A stretch of 7,378 nt of DNA from JBOHNS01 sp050730835 (GCA_050730835.1 JBOHNS010000043.1:1-7378); one strand, 5' to 3'; positions 1 through 6,015 are shown, counted from the first letter of the stretch. Made by a program: numbers and translations. Notes: generated from the letters alone by a model not told the origin.

Positions 1-436
1 TCGCTTTTTGATTTTCTAAAATTTGATCAATAATTTTTAATGGATTTTCGGTTGGTTTGTCGGCGTCGCGGCCGACGATTTGGCCGAGCAAACTTATGAT
101 TAAAACTTTTCCAGATTTAGTTTCTGCGAATTTGAAGCCGAGTCCTGGAGTTTCGGCTGGATAATTGGCTGGCCGGATGATGGATTGAGCTGGATCGTTT
201 AGTGCCGGGAAAATTTCCGGACGGTGAATACTCCAATTGCCGCCAGTGCAAAAATCCACTCCGGCTGTTTGCAAGCGCGCGAAATCTTGCGGCGTAATGC
301 CTTTGCCGGAAGTCACATTTTCGGCCTGGGCAATAACCAAATCGATTTGTTGTTGACGTCGCAAATGCGGCAAAATTTTTTCTATTAATCTCAGCCCAAC
401 CTCGCCCATAATATCGCCAACGTACAAAATTTTCAT
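1..436 (-). CDS. ymdB: YmdB/TIGR00282-family metallophosphoesterase (3' end beyond the window)
   Basis: The 145 visible N-terminal residues (the family is about 260 long) match YmdB-type calcineurin-like phosphoesterases, which hydrolyse 2',3'-cyclic nucleotides in vitro and affect RNA turnover and multicellular behaviour in Bacillus. Visible motifs are MKILYVGDIMGEVG (metal ligand D8), QAEN at 37-40 (E39, N40), GKGIT at 44-48, TGGNW at 64-68, and RPANYP followed by TPGLG at 88-100. These positions coincide with Bacillus YmdB as I recall it, so the alignment is ungapped here. Residue 68, His of the GNH motif in the family, is Trp. The ATG at 436 lies 5 bp after the rny stop and has no Shine-Dalgarno sequence of its own, so translation is probably coupled to rny. 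Genes for RNase Y and YmdB are neighbours in many bacteria. Family assignment is firm; catalytic activity is uncertain because of the substitution. Confidence 0.88.
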   Translation of the reverse strand, partial: MKILYVGDIMGEVGLRLIEKILPHLRRQQQIDLVIAQAENVTSGKGITPQDFARLQTAGVDFCTGGNWSIHRPEIFPALNDPAQSIIRPANYPAETPGLGFKFAETKSGKVLIISLLGQIVGRDADKPTENPLKIIDQILENQKA

Positions 437-441
437 GAAAT

Positions 442-1935
442 TTATTTGGCGAATTCAATGGCGCGGGTTTCGCGGATGACATTTACTTTGATCGTGCCGG
501 GATATTGCATGGACGATTCGATTTTGTTGGCGATGTCGCGGGCTAGTTTGATGGCGCTCAAATCGTCTATGGATTTTGGTTGGACGAACACGCGGACTTC
601 GCGGCCGGCGGAAATGGCGTAGGATTTTTCGATGCCGTCGAAGCTGTTGGCGACGTTTTCTAGATCTTTCATGCGCTCCATGAAGTTTTCGGCGCTGATG
701 TTGCGCGCGCCCGGGCGGCTGGCGCTGATGGCGTCGCAAACGCGCACGATTAAGGCTTCCACGCTGGTGGCTTCGACGTCGTCGTGATGCTGTTCGGCAG
801 CCAATGCGACTGCTTCCGGCGCGCCATATTTGCGCAACATTTCGCCGCTGATGTGGTGGTGTTTGCCTTCCATTTTGTGCGTCAAGGCTTTGCCGAGATC
901 GTGCACAAGCGTGGCGTATTTGGCGGTTTTAACATCGGCTCCGACTTCTTCGGCGATCATGCCAGCCAGGTGCGCCATTTCGGTAGAATGTTTTAGCACG
1001 TTTTGGCCGTAGGACGTGCGGTATTTTAGCTCGCCGAGCAAGTGCAAAATTTCTTTGGGCACGCCGATGACCCCGACTTCGCGGGCGGCGTCTTCGCCGG
1101 CGCGGACGACGTCTTTATCGACATTAGCTTGGGCTTTGGCGACGACTTCTTCGATACGCGCCGGGTGAATCCGACCGTCTTTGATGAGCATTTCCATGGC
1201 TTGCTTGGCGACTTCGCGGCGCACCGGATCAAAGCTCGATAATACGATGTAGCCCGGCGTATCATCGACCATAATGTCGACGCCCGTGGCGCGCTGCAAG
1301 GCTTGAATGTTGCGGCCTTCTTTGCCGATGATGCGGCCTTTCATTTCGTCGTCTTCTAATTTCAGGCTGGTAATGGTACGCTCGGCCGTAACTTCGCTGG
1401 CCATGCGCTCCATGGCCGTGGTTATGATTAGCGCGGCTTGGTCTTCGGCTTGCTCGCTGGCTTCGTTTTGCAGCTTGGCGATTAAGTTGCTTAAATCGCC
1501 GCGAATGTCGCGCTCGGTCATTTGCATTAGTTTTTCGGCGGCGTCTTTTTTCGATAATTTGGCGATTTTTTCTAGCTTGTCCTGCTGTTTGCTGCGGACT
1601 TCGCGGATTTCGTTTTTAAGCGATTCGACTTCGTCTTCGCTTTTGCGCAAAGCTTCGCCGCGCTTATCGAGCGTGTCTAATTTTTTGTCGAGATTTTCTT
1701 CGCGCGCCACCAGCCGCTGCTCTAAATCTTTTAATTCTTTGCGCCGCGATTGTTCGTCTTTGCGCGCGTCCTCGGAGATTTTGCTAGCTTCTTCGCGGGC
1801 TTCGCTGAGTATTTTTTCGGCTTCGCGCTTGGCTTTATCGAGTTCTTTTTTAGCCTCGTTTTCGGCCTCGCGCTTCTTTGCTCCGCCGCCACCAAAAAAG
1901 CCGGCAAGGCGTCTGAAAATGTCACCTAACTTCAT
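442..1935 (-). CDS. rny: Ribonuclease Y (endoribonuclease, KH + HD domains), without N-terminal membrane helix
   Basis: This 497-residue protein has the RNase Y architecture. A long charged coiled coil spans about residues 20-165, the KH RNA-binding domain about 185-255 (GRIIGKEGRN at 200-209 with the GxxG loop GKEG), and the HD phosphohydrolase domain about 312-405 (H316, H345-D346 in VHDLGK, the HHH cluster at 359-361, H383-H384). The family-typical C-terminal region ends in RETRAIEFAK. RNase Y starts mRNA decay, normally on the inner face of the membrane. Canonical members (520 residues in Bacillus) begin with a transmembrane helix. Here the first 18 residues, MKLGDIFRRLAGFFGGGG, are only amphipathic, and a stop (TAG) 45 nt upstream excludes a longer start. 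The ATG has a good Shine-Dalgarno sequence. Family identity is near certain; soluble or peripheral membrane location is inference. Confidence 0.97.
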   Translation of the reverse strand: MKLGDIFRRLAGFFGGGGAKKREAENEAKKELDKAKREAEKILSEAREEASKISEDARKDEQSRRKELKDLEQRLVAREENLDKKLDTLDKRGEALRKSEDEVESLKNEIREVRSKQQDKLEKIAKLSKKDAAEKLMQMTERDIRGDLSNLIAKLQNEASEQAEDQAALIITTAMERMASEVTAERTITSLKLEDDEMKGRIIGKEGRNIQALQRATGVDIMVDDTPGYIVLSSFDPVRREVAKQAMEMLIKDGRIHPARIEEVVAKAQANVDKDVVRAGEDAAREVGVIGVPKEILHLLGELKYRTSYGQNVLKHSTEMAHLAGMIAEEVGADVKTAKYATLVHDLGKALTHKMEGKHHHISGEMLRKYGAPEAVALAAEQHHDDVEATSVEALIVRVCDAISASRPGARNISAENFMERMKDLENVANSFDGIEKSYAISAGREVRVFVQPKSIDDLSAIKLARDIANKIESSMQYPGTIKVNVIRETRAIEFAK

Positions 1936-1940
1936 GTTAG

Positions 1941-1946
1941 TCCTTT
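1941..1946 (-). promoter_or_regulatory. Ribosome binding site of rny
   Basis: AAAGGA on the minus strand lies 5 nt before the ATG at 1935. It supports this start and so the absence of a membrane helix. Most other starts in this window lack such a site. Confidence 0.75.
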
Positions 1947-2049
1947 CTAATGCGCAGACTATTCGCCTAATATGGCGTCGCTATCACTTCTGTAGCCTTG
2001 AAGGTTTATCAGTCTACAAAATCAAGTTATAAGTTGATAAGAATATTTC

Positions 2050-2083
2050 AAAAAGGATTGCTCTCAAAAAAATTGCAATTCCT
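2050..2083 (-). terminator. Intrinsic terminator downstream of the sortase gene
   Basis: On the minus strand AGGAATTGC (2083-2075) pairs with GCAATCCT (2061-2054). This makes 8 base pairs with one bulged A and a 13-nt loop, followed by TTTT. It begins 29 bp after the sortase stop, separates the surface-protein/sortase unit from rny, and implies that rny has its own promoter between 1936 and about 2049. No convincing -35/-10 pair stands out there; the stretch is AT-rich with partial matches only, plus a small CGCC/GGCG hairpin at 1964-1977 ahead of the rny ribosome site. Confidence 0.6.
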
Positions 2084-2112
2084 AACTAAAATTATACGCT
2101 TTTTGAACCATT

Positions 2113-3021
2113 TTAGCTACCTGAAACTTGCTCGGCAAAAACGATAATTCGCTTATTAAACAAGCTGGTGCCGGGAATTACGCTGCCCGAACAACTAATT
2201 AGATTTAAGCCTGATTTTTTAGAATTTATTGGTGTTACAGCGGCTCTCATATCCACGTTATTTGCGCTATAGGTTTTACTGGCAACAACTTTATAGGTGA
2301 ATATTTTGCCATCGCCGCGCTGGACTTGTAGCTTGTCGCCAGCCACTAAGTTTTTAATACTATAGAATACGCCGCGTGTCGTCCAGGACGAAACATGCCC
2401 ATCAATTAACATGGCGCCGGGTTGGCCGGGCAGGGAACTTTGGTTGTACCAGCCGGTATCAAAAACATTGCCTGGTGCGCCGAGCGCGCCGTTAGCTAAA
2501 ACGCCAAGCGGCATAATGCGGGCATGAACTGATAATTTGGAAACGTCCAAATAGCGCGGCATTTTAGGGCCGACTTGGTAATCGGCGATAGAACTGACAG
2601 TAGGCTTGGTCGTAGACGGAGCAACTGGCTGACTTTTACTAGTGTTGGATTGACCGCTAGGTTGCTTAGCTTGCGCGGCAACCTGGTGATTGCTATGCAA
2701 AAAATTACTTAGAACCGCCACTACACCAAAAGCCAAAATTATTATTGCTATAGCTTGCAGCCATTTGGCCTGTTTTTTGCCAAGTAAAGCGCGGCGGACT
2801 TTCCGGACGTTGGTATTTGATTGGTTTGAACCTGCAAAATCTGGTTTAGTTGGCGGCAAAGCCGCGTAAACTGGCTCAGGCTTTATCGGCACTATGTCTT
2901 GGATCCGGTTGCCGGAGTGATATTGGCTTGGCCGCCGGATATAGACGTAATCACCACGGCCAGATCTTGCTTCGCCGGTTATTTGCTTATTCAAAAGTGG
3001 CCTTATTTTACGCTCGTCCAT
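2113..3021 (-). CDS. Class F-like sortase, membrane-anchored transpeptidase
   Basis: The 302-residue protein has a basic cytoplasmic N-terminus (about 1-87), one transmembrane helix (about 88-107), an S/T/Q/P-rich linker (about 113-145) and a C-terminal sortase domain (about 153-302). The catalytic triad is visible: H209 in IDGHVSSW, C277 in LISCSG and R291 in NKRIIVFA. The GHVxS motif, the GVFYSIKNLVAGDKLQV segment and the spacing to Cys resemble class F sortases; the usual Thr before Cys is Ser. Sortases cleave substrates at an LPxTG-type motif and attach them to cell-wall precursors or other proteins. The gene starts 43 bp after a surface-protein gene that carries such a signal, so that protein is its likely substrate. 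The ATG has no Shine-Dalgarno sequence. A terminator follows the gene. The family is secure; the class and the substrate are inferred. Confidence 0.92.
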   Translation of the reverse strand: MDERKIRPLLNKQITGEARSGRGDYVYIRRPSQYHSGNRIQDIVPIKPEPVYAALPPTKPDFAGSNQSNTNVRKVRRALLGKKQAKWLQAIAIIILAFGVVAVLSNFLHSNHQVAAQAKQPSGQSNTSKSQPVAPSTTKPTVSSIADYQVGPKMPRYLDVSKLSVHARIMPLGVLANGALGAPGNVFDTGWYNQSSLPGQPGAMLIDGHVSSWTTRGVFYSIKNLVAGDKLQVQRGDGKIFTYKVVASKTYSANNVDMRAAVTPINSKKSGLNLISCSGSVIPGTSLFNKRIIVFAEQVSGS

Positions 3022-3030
3022 GTTTTACTT

Positions 3031-3066
3031 AAAAGGCATTTAGTTTGATAGTTAAAGCCGATGCCT
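3031..3066 (-). terminator. Possible weak hairpin between surface-protein and sortase genes
   Basis: On the minus strand AGGCAT (3066-3061, overlapping the TAG stop) is the exact complement of ATGCCT (3039-3034), with a 21-nt loop and a short T run after it. The stem is short and the loop long, so it could be a partial terminator that lowers sortase expression relative to its substrate, an mRNA-end stabiliser, or chance. Confidence 0.22.
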
Positions 3067-4471
3067 AGTAGCTTTTGCGTGATCGGTAAGCCAGAATAGT
3101 CAAAGCCCCGCCGGCAACTATCGCCGCCGCGCCGTAAATCAGCGGTTTGTTGGAGTTGGCTATGCCGTAGCCAGTATCCGGTGCGCCAGGAGCGGCCGGC
3201 GGAAATTTGATTGTTAATGTCGCACTGTTGCACAGCCCAGGGTTAATGATTGCACAAGCTTGGTAGGTCAGTCTGTCCTGGCCAGCAGCTGATTTTTTAG
3301 CCGTGTACGTAATTTCGCCGCTAGAGTTAACGCTCGCCGTTCCCCGAGTTGGCGCGCTAGTTATTTTTACGCTAGCTGGATCAATCGCGCTATAAACACT
3401 GGAATCGTTAGCCAGCACATTGACAGTTGTTGAGCGGCCGGGCGAAACACCGACTTGGTCGGTTCCAAGTTGGGGCTTGATAGTTAATGGCTGGAAAGTA
3501 ACGGGCCCTGTATCATTGGCTGGATTATTAGTTAGCCTTTGCTCCTGGCTGCCGTCGGCTCTAGCGGTATAAATTTCGTCGTTGCCGTCGCGCGTAGAGT
3601 AGAATATAAGTTTTTGGCCGTCGCTCGAAAGTGATGGATTAAAATTATTGCCAATTGTATCGGTCGTGATGTCGGTTTTGTTAGATCCGTCGGCGTTCAT
3701 ACTCCAAACCCGATAATTACTAGACGAACCGGGCGCGGCGGAGCTTTGGTAGAGAATTTTACTGCCATCGGCCGACCAGTTGCAACCATTTTCGGTATTA
3801 GCAGAATTGATTAAGTTTTGCTGATTGCTGCCGTCGGCGTTCATAACAAAAACATTACCAGCACCATTAGACAAATTAGTTGACTGAAAGCATATCTTTG
3901 TTCCATCAGGAGAATATTCGGGTGCTGCACTTTGAGCACCAAGGCTGCCACGGTTGGTCAGCTGCGTTAAACCTGTGTCGTTTATGTTGACGGTGTAAAT
4001 GTCGAAGTGACCGTTAGAAGTTGGTCGGAGCGCAAAAACAATCTTGCTGCCGTCCGGTGAAAACGAGGGATGCACCACGTCGTAGCCAATATTATATGTA
4101 ACGCGCTTCTGATTGCTGCCGTCGGCGTTCATGGTATAGATCTCGTCGTTGCCATCGCGGTTCGACCGGAACACGATTTTTGTGCCGTCCGGCGACCAGC
4201 GTGGATCTTGGTTGCTGTGCGCCAGATTAGCGTCACTTGTCAGCTGTGTAACGTCCGAGCCGTCGGCGTTCATAGTATAAATCTCATACTGTCCGGTGTG
4301 CGCTCGGTCAGAACTGAACAGAATTTTGCCGTTTAAGCCTGGCCAGGAATCAGCGTGGGCTTTTGTTGCCACGCCAGCGCTGAATAATAGCGTGGCTGCG
4401 AGTAAAAGCACAGTGGCTGTTGCCAAGCTGGTTTTTAATTTTTGTGTAATAGTTTTTGTTGGTGTTTTCAT
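3065..4471 (-). CDS. Secreted PD40/TolB-like beta-propeller protein with Ig-like domain and APDTG sorting signal
   Basis: The 468-residue precursor has a signal peptide (basic n-region, hydrophobic core about 16-33, likely cut after AHA at 40). About six PD40 propeller blades follow (about 46-328), marked by recurring WSPDGTKIVF-like strands and EIYTMNADGS-like turns. A Big_9-like cadherin/Ig-type domain spans about 335-423, starting around VNVLANDSS (350-358). The C-terminus has APDTG at 430-434, a hydrophobic helix (about 444-462) and the basic tail RSRKSY, the layout of a sortase substrate. Such proteins are exported and wall-anchored; propeller blades usually bind proteins or glycans, but the ligand is unknown and no enzymatic residues are evident. 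A good Shine-Dalgarno sequence supports the ATG. The adjacent sortase and the upstream poly-C promoter suggest a regulated surface ligand, for example in contact with a host cell (inference). Confidence 0.9.
   Translation of the reverse strand: MKTPTKTITQKLKTSLATATVLLLAATLLFSAGVATKAHADSWPGLNGKILFSSDRAHTGQYEIYTMNADGSDVTQLTSDANLAHSNQDPRWSPDGTKIVFRSNRDGNDEIYTMNADGSNQKRVTYNIGYDVVHPSFSPDGSKIVFALRPTSNGHFDIYTVNINDTGLTQLTNRGSLGAQSAAPEYSPDGTKICFQSTNLSNGAGNVFVMNADGSNQQNLINSANTENGCNWSADGSKILYQSSAAPGSSSNYRVWSMNADGSNKTDITTDTIGNNFNPSLSSDGQKLIFYSTRDGNDEIYTARADGSQEQRLTNNPANDTGPVTFQPLTIKPQLGTDQVGVSPGRSTTVNVLANDSSVYSAIDPASVKITSAPTRGTASVNSSGEITYTAKKSAAGQDRLTYQACAIINPGLCNSATLTIKFPPAAPGAPDTGYGIANSNKPLIYGAAAIVAGGALTILAYRSRKSY
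3170..3184 (-). other. APDTG cell-wall sorting motif
   Basis: The codons read A-P-D-T-G at residues 430-434, followed by a 17-19-residue hydrophobic stretch and a basic end. This matches the LPxTG layout except that the first Leu is Ala. Cleavage between Thr and Gly is expected from the sortase family. Confidence 0.75.
3687..4273 (-). repeat. Dispersed direct DNA repeats inside propeller blades
   Basis: The 14-bp plus-strand sequence CCGTCGGCGTTCAT occurs four times (3687-3700, 3831-3844, 4119-4132, 4260-4273). It encodes the MNADG turn of successive blades on the minus strand. Two copies extend to 24 identical bases (3821-3844 and 4109-4132), and related, diverged copies lie near 3560-3595 and 4134-4160. 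The near-identity at DNA level suggests recent blade duplication or gene conversion. Confidence 0.8.
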
Positions 4472-4474
4472 TAT

Positions 4475-4480
4475 CCCTCT
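4475..4480 (-). promoter_or_regulatory. Ribosome binding site of the propeller protein gene
   Basis: AGAGGG on the minus strand ends 3 nt before the ATG at 4471 and fixes the start that gives a complete signal peptide. Confidence 0.65.
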
Positions 4481-4513
4481 GCTTTTAATAAACTGCTATT
4501 GCTTATTAAAAGC
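4481..4513 (-). repeat. Perfect 11-bp inverted repeat upstream of the propeller gene
   Basis: GCTTTTAATAA (4513-4503 on the minus strand) is the exact reverse complement of TTATTAAAAGC (4491-4481), with an 11-nt spacer. The dyad lies between the C-tract and the ribosome site and holds the best -10-like sequence (TTTAAT, 4510-4505) in its first arm. It could be an operator for a dimeric regulator. If transcription starts upstream of it, it could be a 5'-leader hairpin. No T-run follows, so it is not an ordinary terminator. Confidence 0.75.
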
Positions 4514-4540
4514 TATCGGGGGGGGGGGGGGCGGTGTCAA
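4505..4540 (-). promoter_or_regulatory. Candidate phase-variable promoter with a run of 14 C in the spacer
   Basis: On the minus strand a perfect -35 box TTGACA (4540-4535) is followed by CCG, fourteen consecutive C (4531-4518) and then GATAGCTTTTAAT. Possible -10 boxes are GATAGC (spacing 17, poor), TAGCTT (spacing 19) and TTTAAT (5 of 6 consensus, spacing 24). Because the tract lies between the two boxes, gain or loss of C residues would change the spacing; losing about seven would place TTTAAT at the optimal 17. Slippage in promoter-spacer homopolymers is known for Neisseria opc and porA. The boxes and the tract are seen; switching is inferred. Confidence 0.6.
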
Positions 4541-4570
4541 ATAAATGTAATCTTTGAGTTGTGGAAAAGT

Positions 4571-4963
4571 CTATTTTTTGGGGTTCGTTATATGCGGCGG
4601 TGCGCCGTAGTCGGGCAGGGCGATTTGATCGTTTTTGCCGGCCAGTAATTTTTCGATGCCTTGATTAGCCCAATTGTCATTTTTAGTTGCAATTATGGGA
4701 ATTTCCAGGCCGTAAGCTAGCGTGTTCGCAACCGTCAAACCAATGCGCAGTCCCGTAAAACTGCCAGGCCCCTGGTAACAAATTGTGGCTTCCAGGTCTG
4801 GCCAATCTTTGCCTAAAGATTTGAGCAAGTTTTCGATTTTTACGTGGATAGTTTCGGCCAGTTGGCGGTGCGCCTGCCAGGTTTCATAAGCCAGCTTTTT
4901 GCTGTCTTCGTATAAGCCGATTTCGGCTTCCGGTCTGTCGGTCCTAATTGTTAAAATCAGCAT
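4571..4963 (-). CDS. tsaB: TsaB, t6A-modification protein, short form
   Basis: TsaB works with TsaD, TsaE and TsaC to make N6-threonylcarbamoyladenosine at position 37 of ANN-decoding tRNAs. It is an inactive ASKHA-fold partner of TsaD. The N-terminal lobe is recognisable: MLILTIRTD strand, the LAETIHVKIENLL helix (36-48) and the family signature CYQGPGSFTGLRIG (62-75) followed by LTVANTLAYGLEIPI. At 130 residues it is much shorter than the usual 220-230. The C-terminal lobe is almost gone, but the end ALPDYGAPPHITNPKK resembles the usual C-terminal Pro-x-Tyr tail, which suggests an internal reduction rather than a broken gene. The start ATG shares its A with the tsaE stop (TAATG), so translation is coupled. 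It ends in TAG 99 bp before the propeller gene, with no clear terminator. Confidence 0.88.
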   Translation of the reverse strand: MLILTIRTDRPEAEIGLYEDSKKLAYETWQAHRQLAETIHVKIENLLKSLGKDWPDLEATICYQGPGSFTGLRIGLTVANTLAYGLEIPIIATKNDNWANQGIEKLLAGKNDQIALPDYGAPPHITNPKK

Positions 4964-5412
4964 TATTTTAGTCCGTCCAAAAGATAATTTAGCGCTTTCG
5001 GGCAGGCAAATTCCAAATTGCGCGTTTGCTCGCCAGTGCTAGAAAATTTTATAGTTAGCCGCTCTTTTGGCAAAACTGCTTGCACAATTTCTGCCCATTC
5101 GATAATTATAACGGATTTTTTGTCTCCAATAATTTCATCCAGCTCGCCGGTTATCAAACCGGGCTCGGACAGACGGAAAAAGTCAAAATGATAAATCGTA
5201 AATTTTGGCGCCTGATAATCGTTTCTGATTTTGAAAGTCGGGCTAGAAACTTGGCTGCTGCTGCTGGCGCCGCGCGCTAAACCGCGCACGAAAGTCGTTT
5301 TGCCGCCGCCCAGGTCGCTAATTAATTCGATAATTTCGCCGCCGTGTAAATTGCGCCCGATTTGGGCGGCGATTTTTTCAGTCTGTTTCGGGCTGGCGGA
5401 ATCAATCTTCAT
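4963..5412 (-). CDS. tsaE: TsaE, P-loop ATPase of tRNA t6A biosynthesis
   Basis: The 149-residue protein is full length for TsaE, the ATPase that binds the TsaB-TsaD complex and resets it between t6A catalytic cycles. Walker A is SDLGGGKTTF (32-41, K38 and T39), the switch-like SPTF is at 57-60, YHFDFFRL at 74-81, and the Walker B-like strand VIIIEWAE at 101-108. The family more often has GDLGAGKTT; here Ser precedes Asp and the fourth loop residue is Gly, changes that should be tolerated. The gene is the first of the minus-strand tsaE-tsaB pair and is divergent from the PRC-barrel gene across 84 bp. No Shine-Dalgarno sequence precedes its ATG. A TAAATA about 12 nt upstream could be a -10 for a near-leaderless transcript, but the -35 is weak (TTCACG, 19-bp spacing). 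Confidence 0.95.
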   Translation of the reverse strand: MKIDSASPKQTEKIAAQIGRNLHGGEIIELISDLGGGKTTFVRGLARGASSSSQVSSPTFKIRNDYQAPKFTIYHFDFFRLSEPGLITGELDEIIGDKKSVIIIEWAEIVQAVLPKERLTIKFSSTGEQTRNLEFACPKALNYLLDGLK

Positions 5413-5457
5413 AAGCTTAGGCGTTATTTACGTCTTGGTTAGAGAAAAGCGTGAAGC

Positions 5458-5487
5458 CTTAAACCTGGCCCTGCTTTAAGCTATACT
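5458..5487 (+). promoter_or_regulatory. Putative promoter of the PRC-barrel gene with an overlapping dyad
   Basis: TATACT (5482-5487) is a good -10 box, 9 nt before the ATG at 5497. A weak -35 (TTAAAC, 5459-5464) lies 17 bp upstream. The dyad CTTAAA (5458-5463) / TTTAAG (5475-5480) brackets the spacer and could be an operator in this 84-bp divergent region. Expected transcription start is within a few bases of the ATG, so the mRNA would be leaderless. Confidence 0.5.
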
Positions 5488-5496
5488 ATAAAGGTT

Positions 5497-6015
5497 ATGC
5501 TGCAGCTAAGTAAAACACTCATCAATCGTCCGGTTCTCAGCCTGCGCACCGGCAAACCGGTGGCGACCGCCGTGGCGCCGATTTTTAATCCTAATAATTT
5601 GAAAATCGAGGGTTTTTATTGCCAGGATGGTTTTGATAAAAAAAAGCATCTGGTGCTTTTATATCAGGACATTCGCGATTGTATCGATCAAGGCTTTGTC
5701 ATAAATGATCATGATTGCTTGAGCGATCCGGCCGATTTGGTGCGCATCCAAGATCTGCTGGAGCTAAATTTTCAGCTAATAGGCAAATCGGTCATGACGC
5801 TCAGCAAAGACAAAGTCGGCAAAGTCAACGATTTTGCCACCGAAATCGAAACCATGTTTGTGCAAAAAATCTACGTCAGCCAGCCTTTGCGCAAAACTAT
5901 AGTCAATGGCAGTTTAAGCGTCGATCGCAATCAAATAGTGGAAATCACCGACCGCCGCATAATTATCCAAGACTTACTTCAGGGCACACCAGCCCACGCG
6001 CCCGCCCCGGTTTAG
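5497..6015 (+). CDS. PRC-barrel-like protein, two barrel units, unknown function
   Basis: The 172-residue cytosolic protein has no signal peptide or membrane helix. Two PRC-barrel-like units can be seen: about residues 8-85 (INRPVLSLRTGKPVATAV, then NNLKIEGFYCQD and a VLLYQDIRD strand) and about 95-160 (GKSVMTLSKDKVGKVNDFAT, MFVQKIYVSQPL, then a strand ending VEITDRRIIIQDL). PRC barrels are small beta domains found in the ribosome maturation factor RimM and in photosynthetic reaction-centre H subunits, usually protein- or RNA-binding. I recall similar proteins as conserved hypotheticals in Saccharibacteria; no function is known to me. The C-terminal PAHAPAPV tail is low complexity. The ATG lacks a Shine-Dalgarno sequence and lies just behind a -10 box, suggesting leaderless translation. 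Coding is well supported; the domain call is moderately sure. Confidence 0.85.
   Translation: MLQLSKTLINRPVLSLRTGKPVATAVAPIFNPNNLKIEGFYCQDGFDKKKHLVLLYQDIRDCIDQGFVINDHDCLSDPADLVRIQDLLELNFQLIGKSVMTLSKDKVGKVNDFATEIETMFVQKIYVSQPLRKTIVNGSLSVDRNQIVEITDRRIIIQDLLQGTPAHAPAPV

Noticed and set aside
117..482. Minus-strand open frame of 121 codons overlapping the ymdB and rny ends.
   Set aside because: It is out of frame with the YmdB homologue that clearly matches its family from 436 leftward; its own translation resembles nothing.
784..1265. Several 60-80-codon open frames on both strands within the rny HD/KH region.
   Set aside because: They overlap conserved RNase Y domains and have no ribosome sites or family resemblance.
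1307..2032. Long open frame on the plus strand opposite rny (241 codons, Ser/Leu-rich).
   Set aside because: It mirrors the charged coiled-coil codons of rny, has no recognisable domain, and rny is unmistakable on the other strand.
2091..2096. Perfect TATAAT on the minus strand as an rny promoter.
   Set aside because: It lies upstream of the sortase terminator, so its transcript would run straight into that hairpin, and no -35 box stands at a proper distance.
4518..4531. The G/C homopolymer as pure sequencing artefact.
   Set aside because: It may have length error, but its exact placement between a TTGACA box and -10 candidates before a surface gene makes a real tract more plausible; reads are needed to settle the length.
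442..5412. A non-standard genetic code (TAA reassigned, or TGA read as Gly or Trp as in some Candidate Phyla Radiation groups).
   Set aside because: TAA ends rny, the sortase gene and tsaE at family-appropriate lengths, with the tsaE stop overlapping the tsaB start. No in-frame TGA occurs in any gene.
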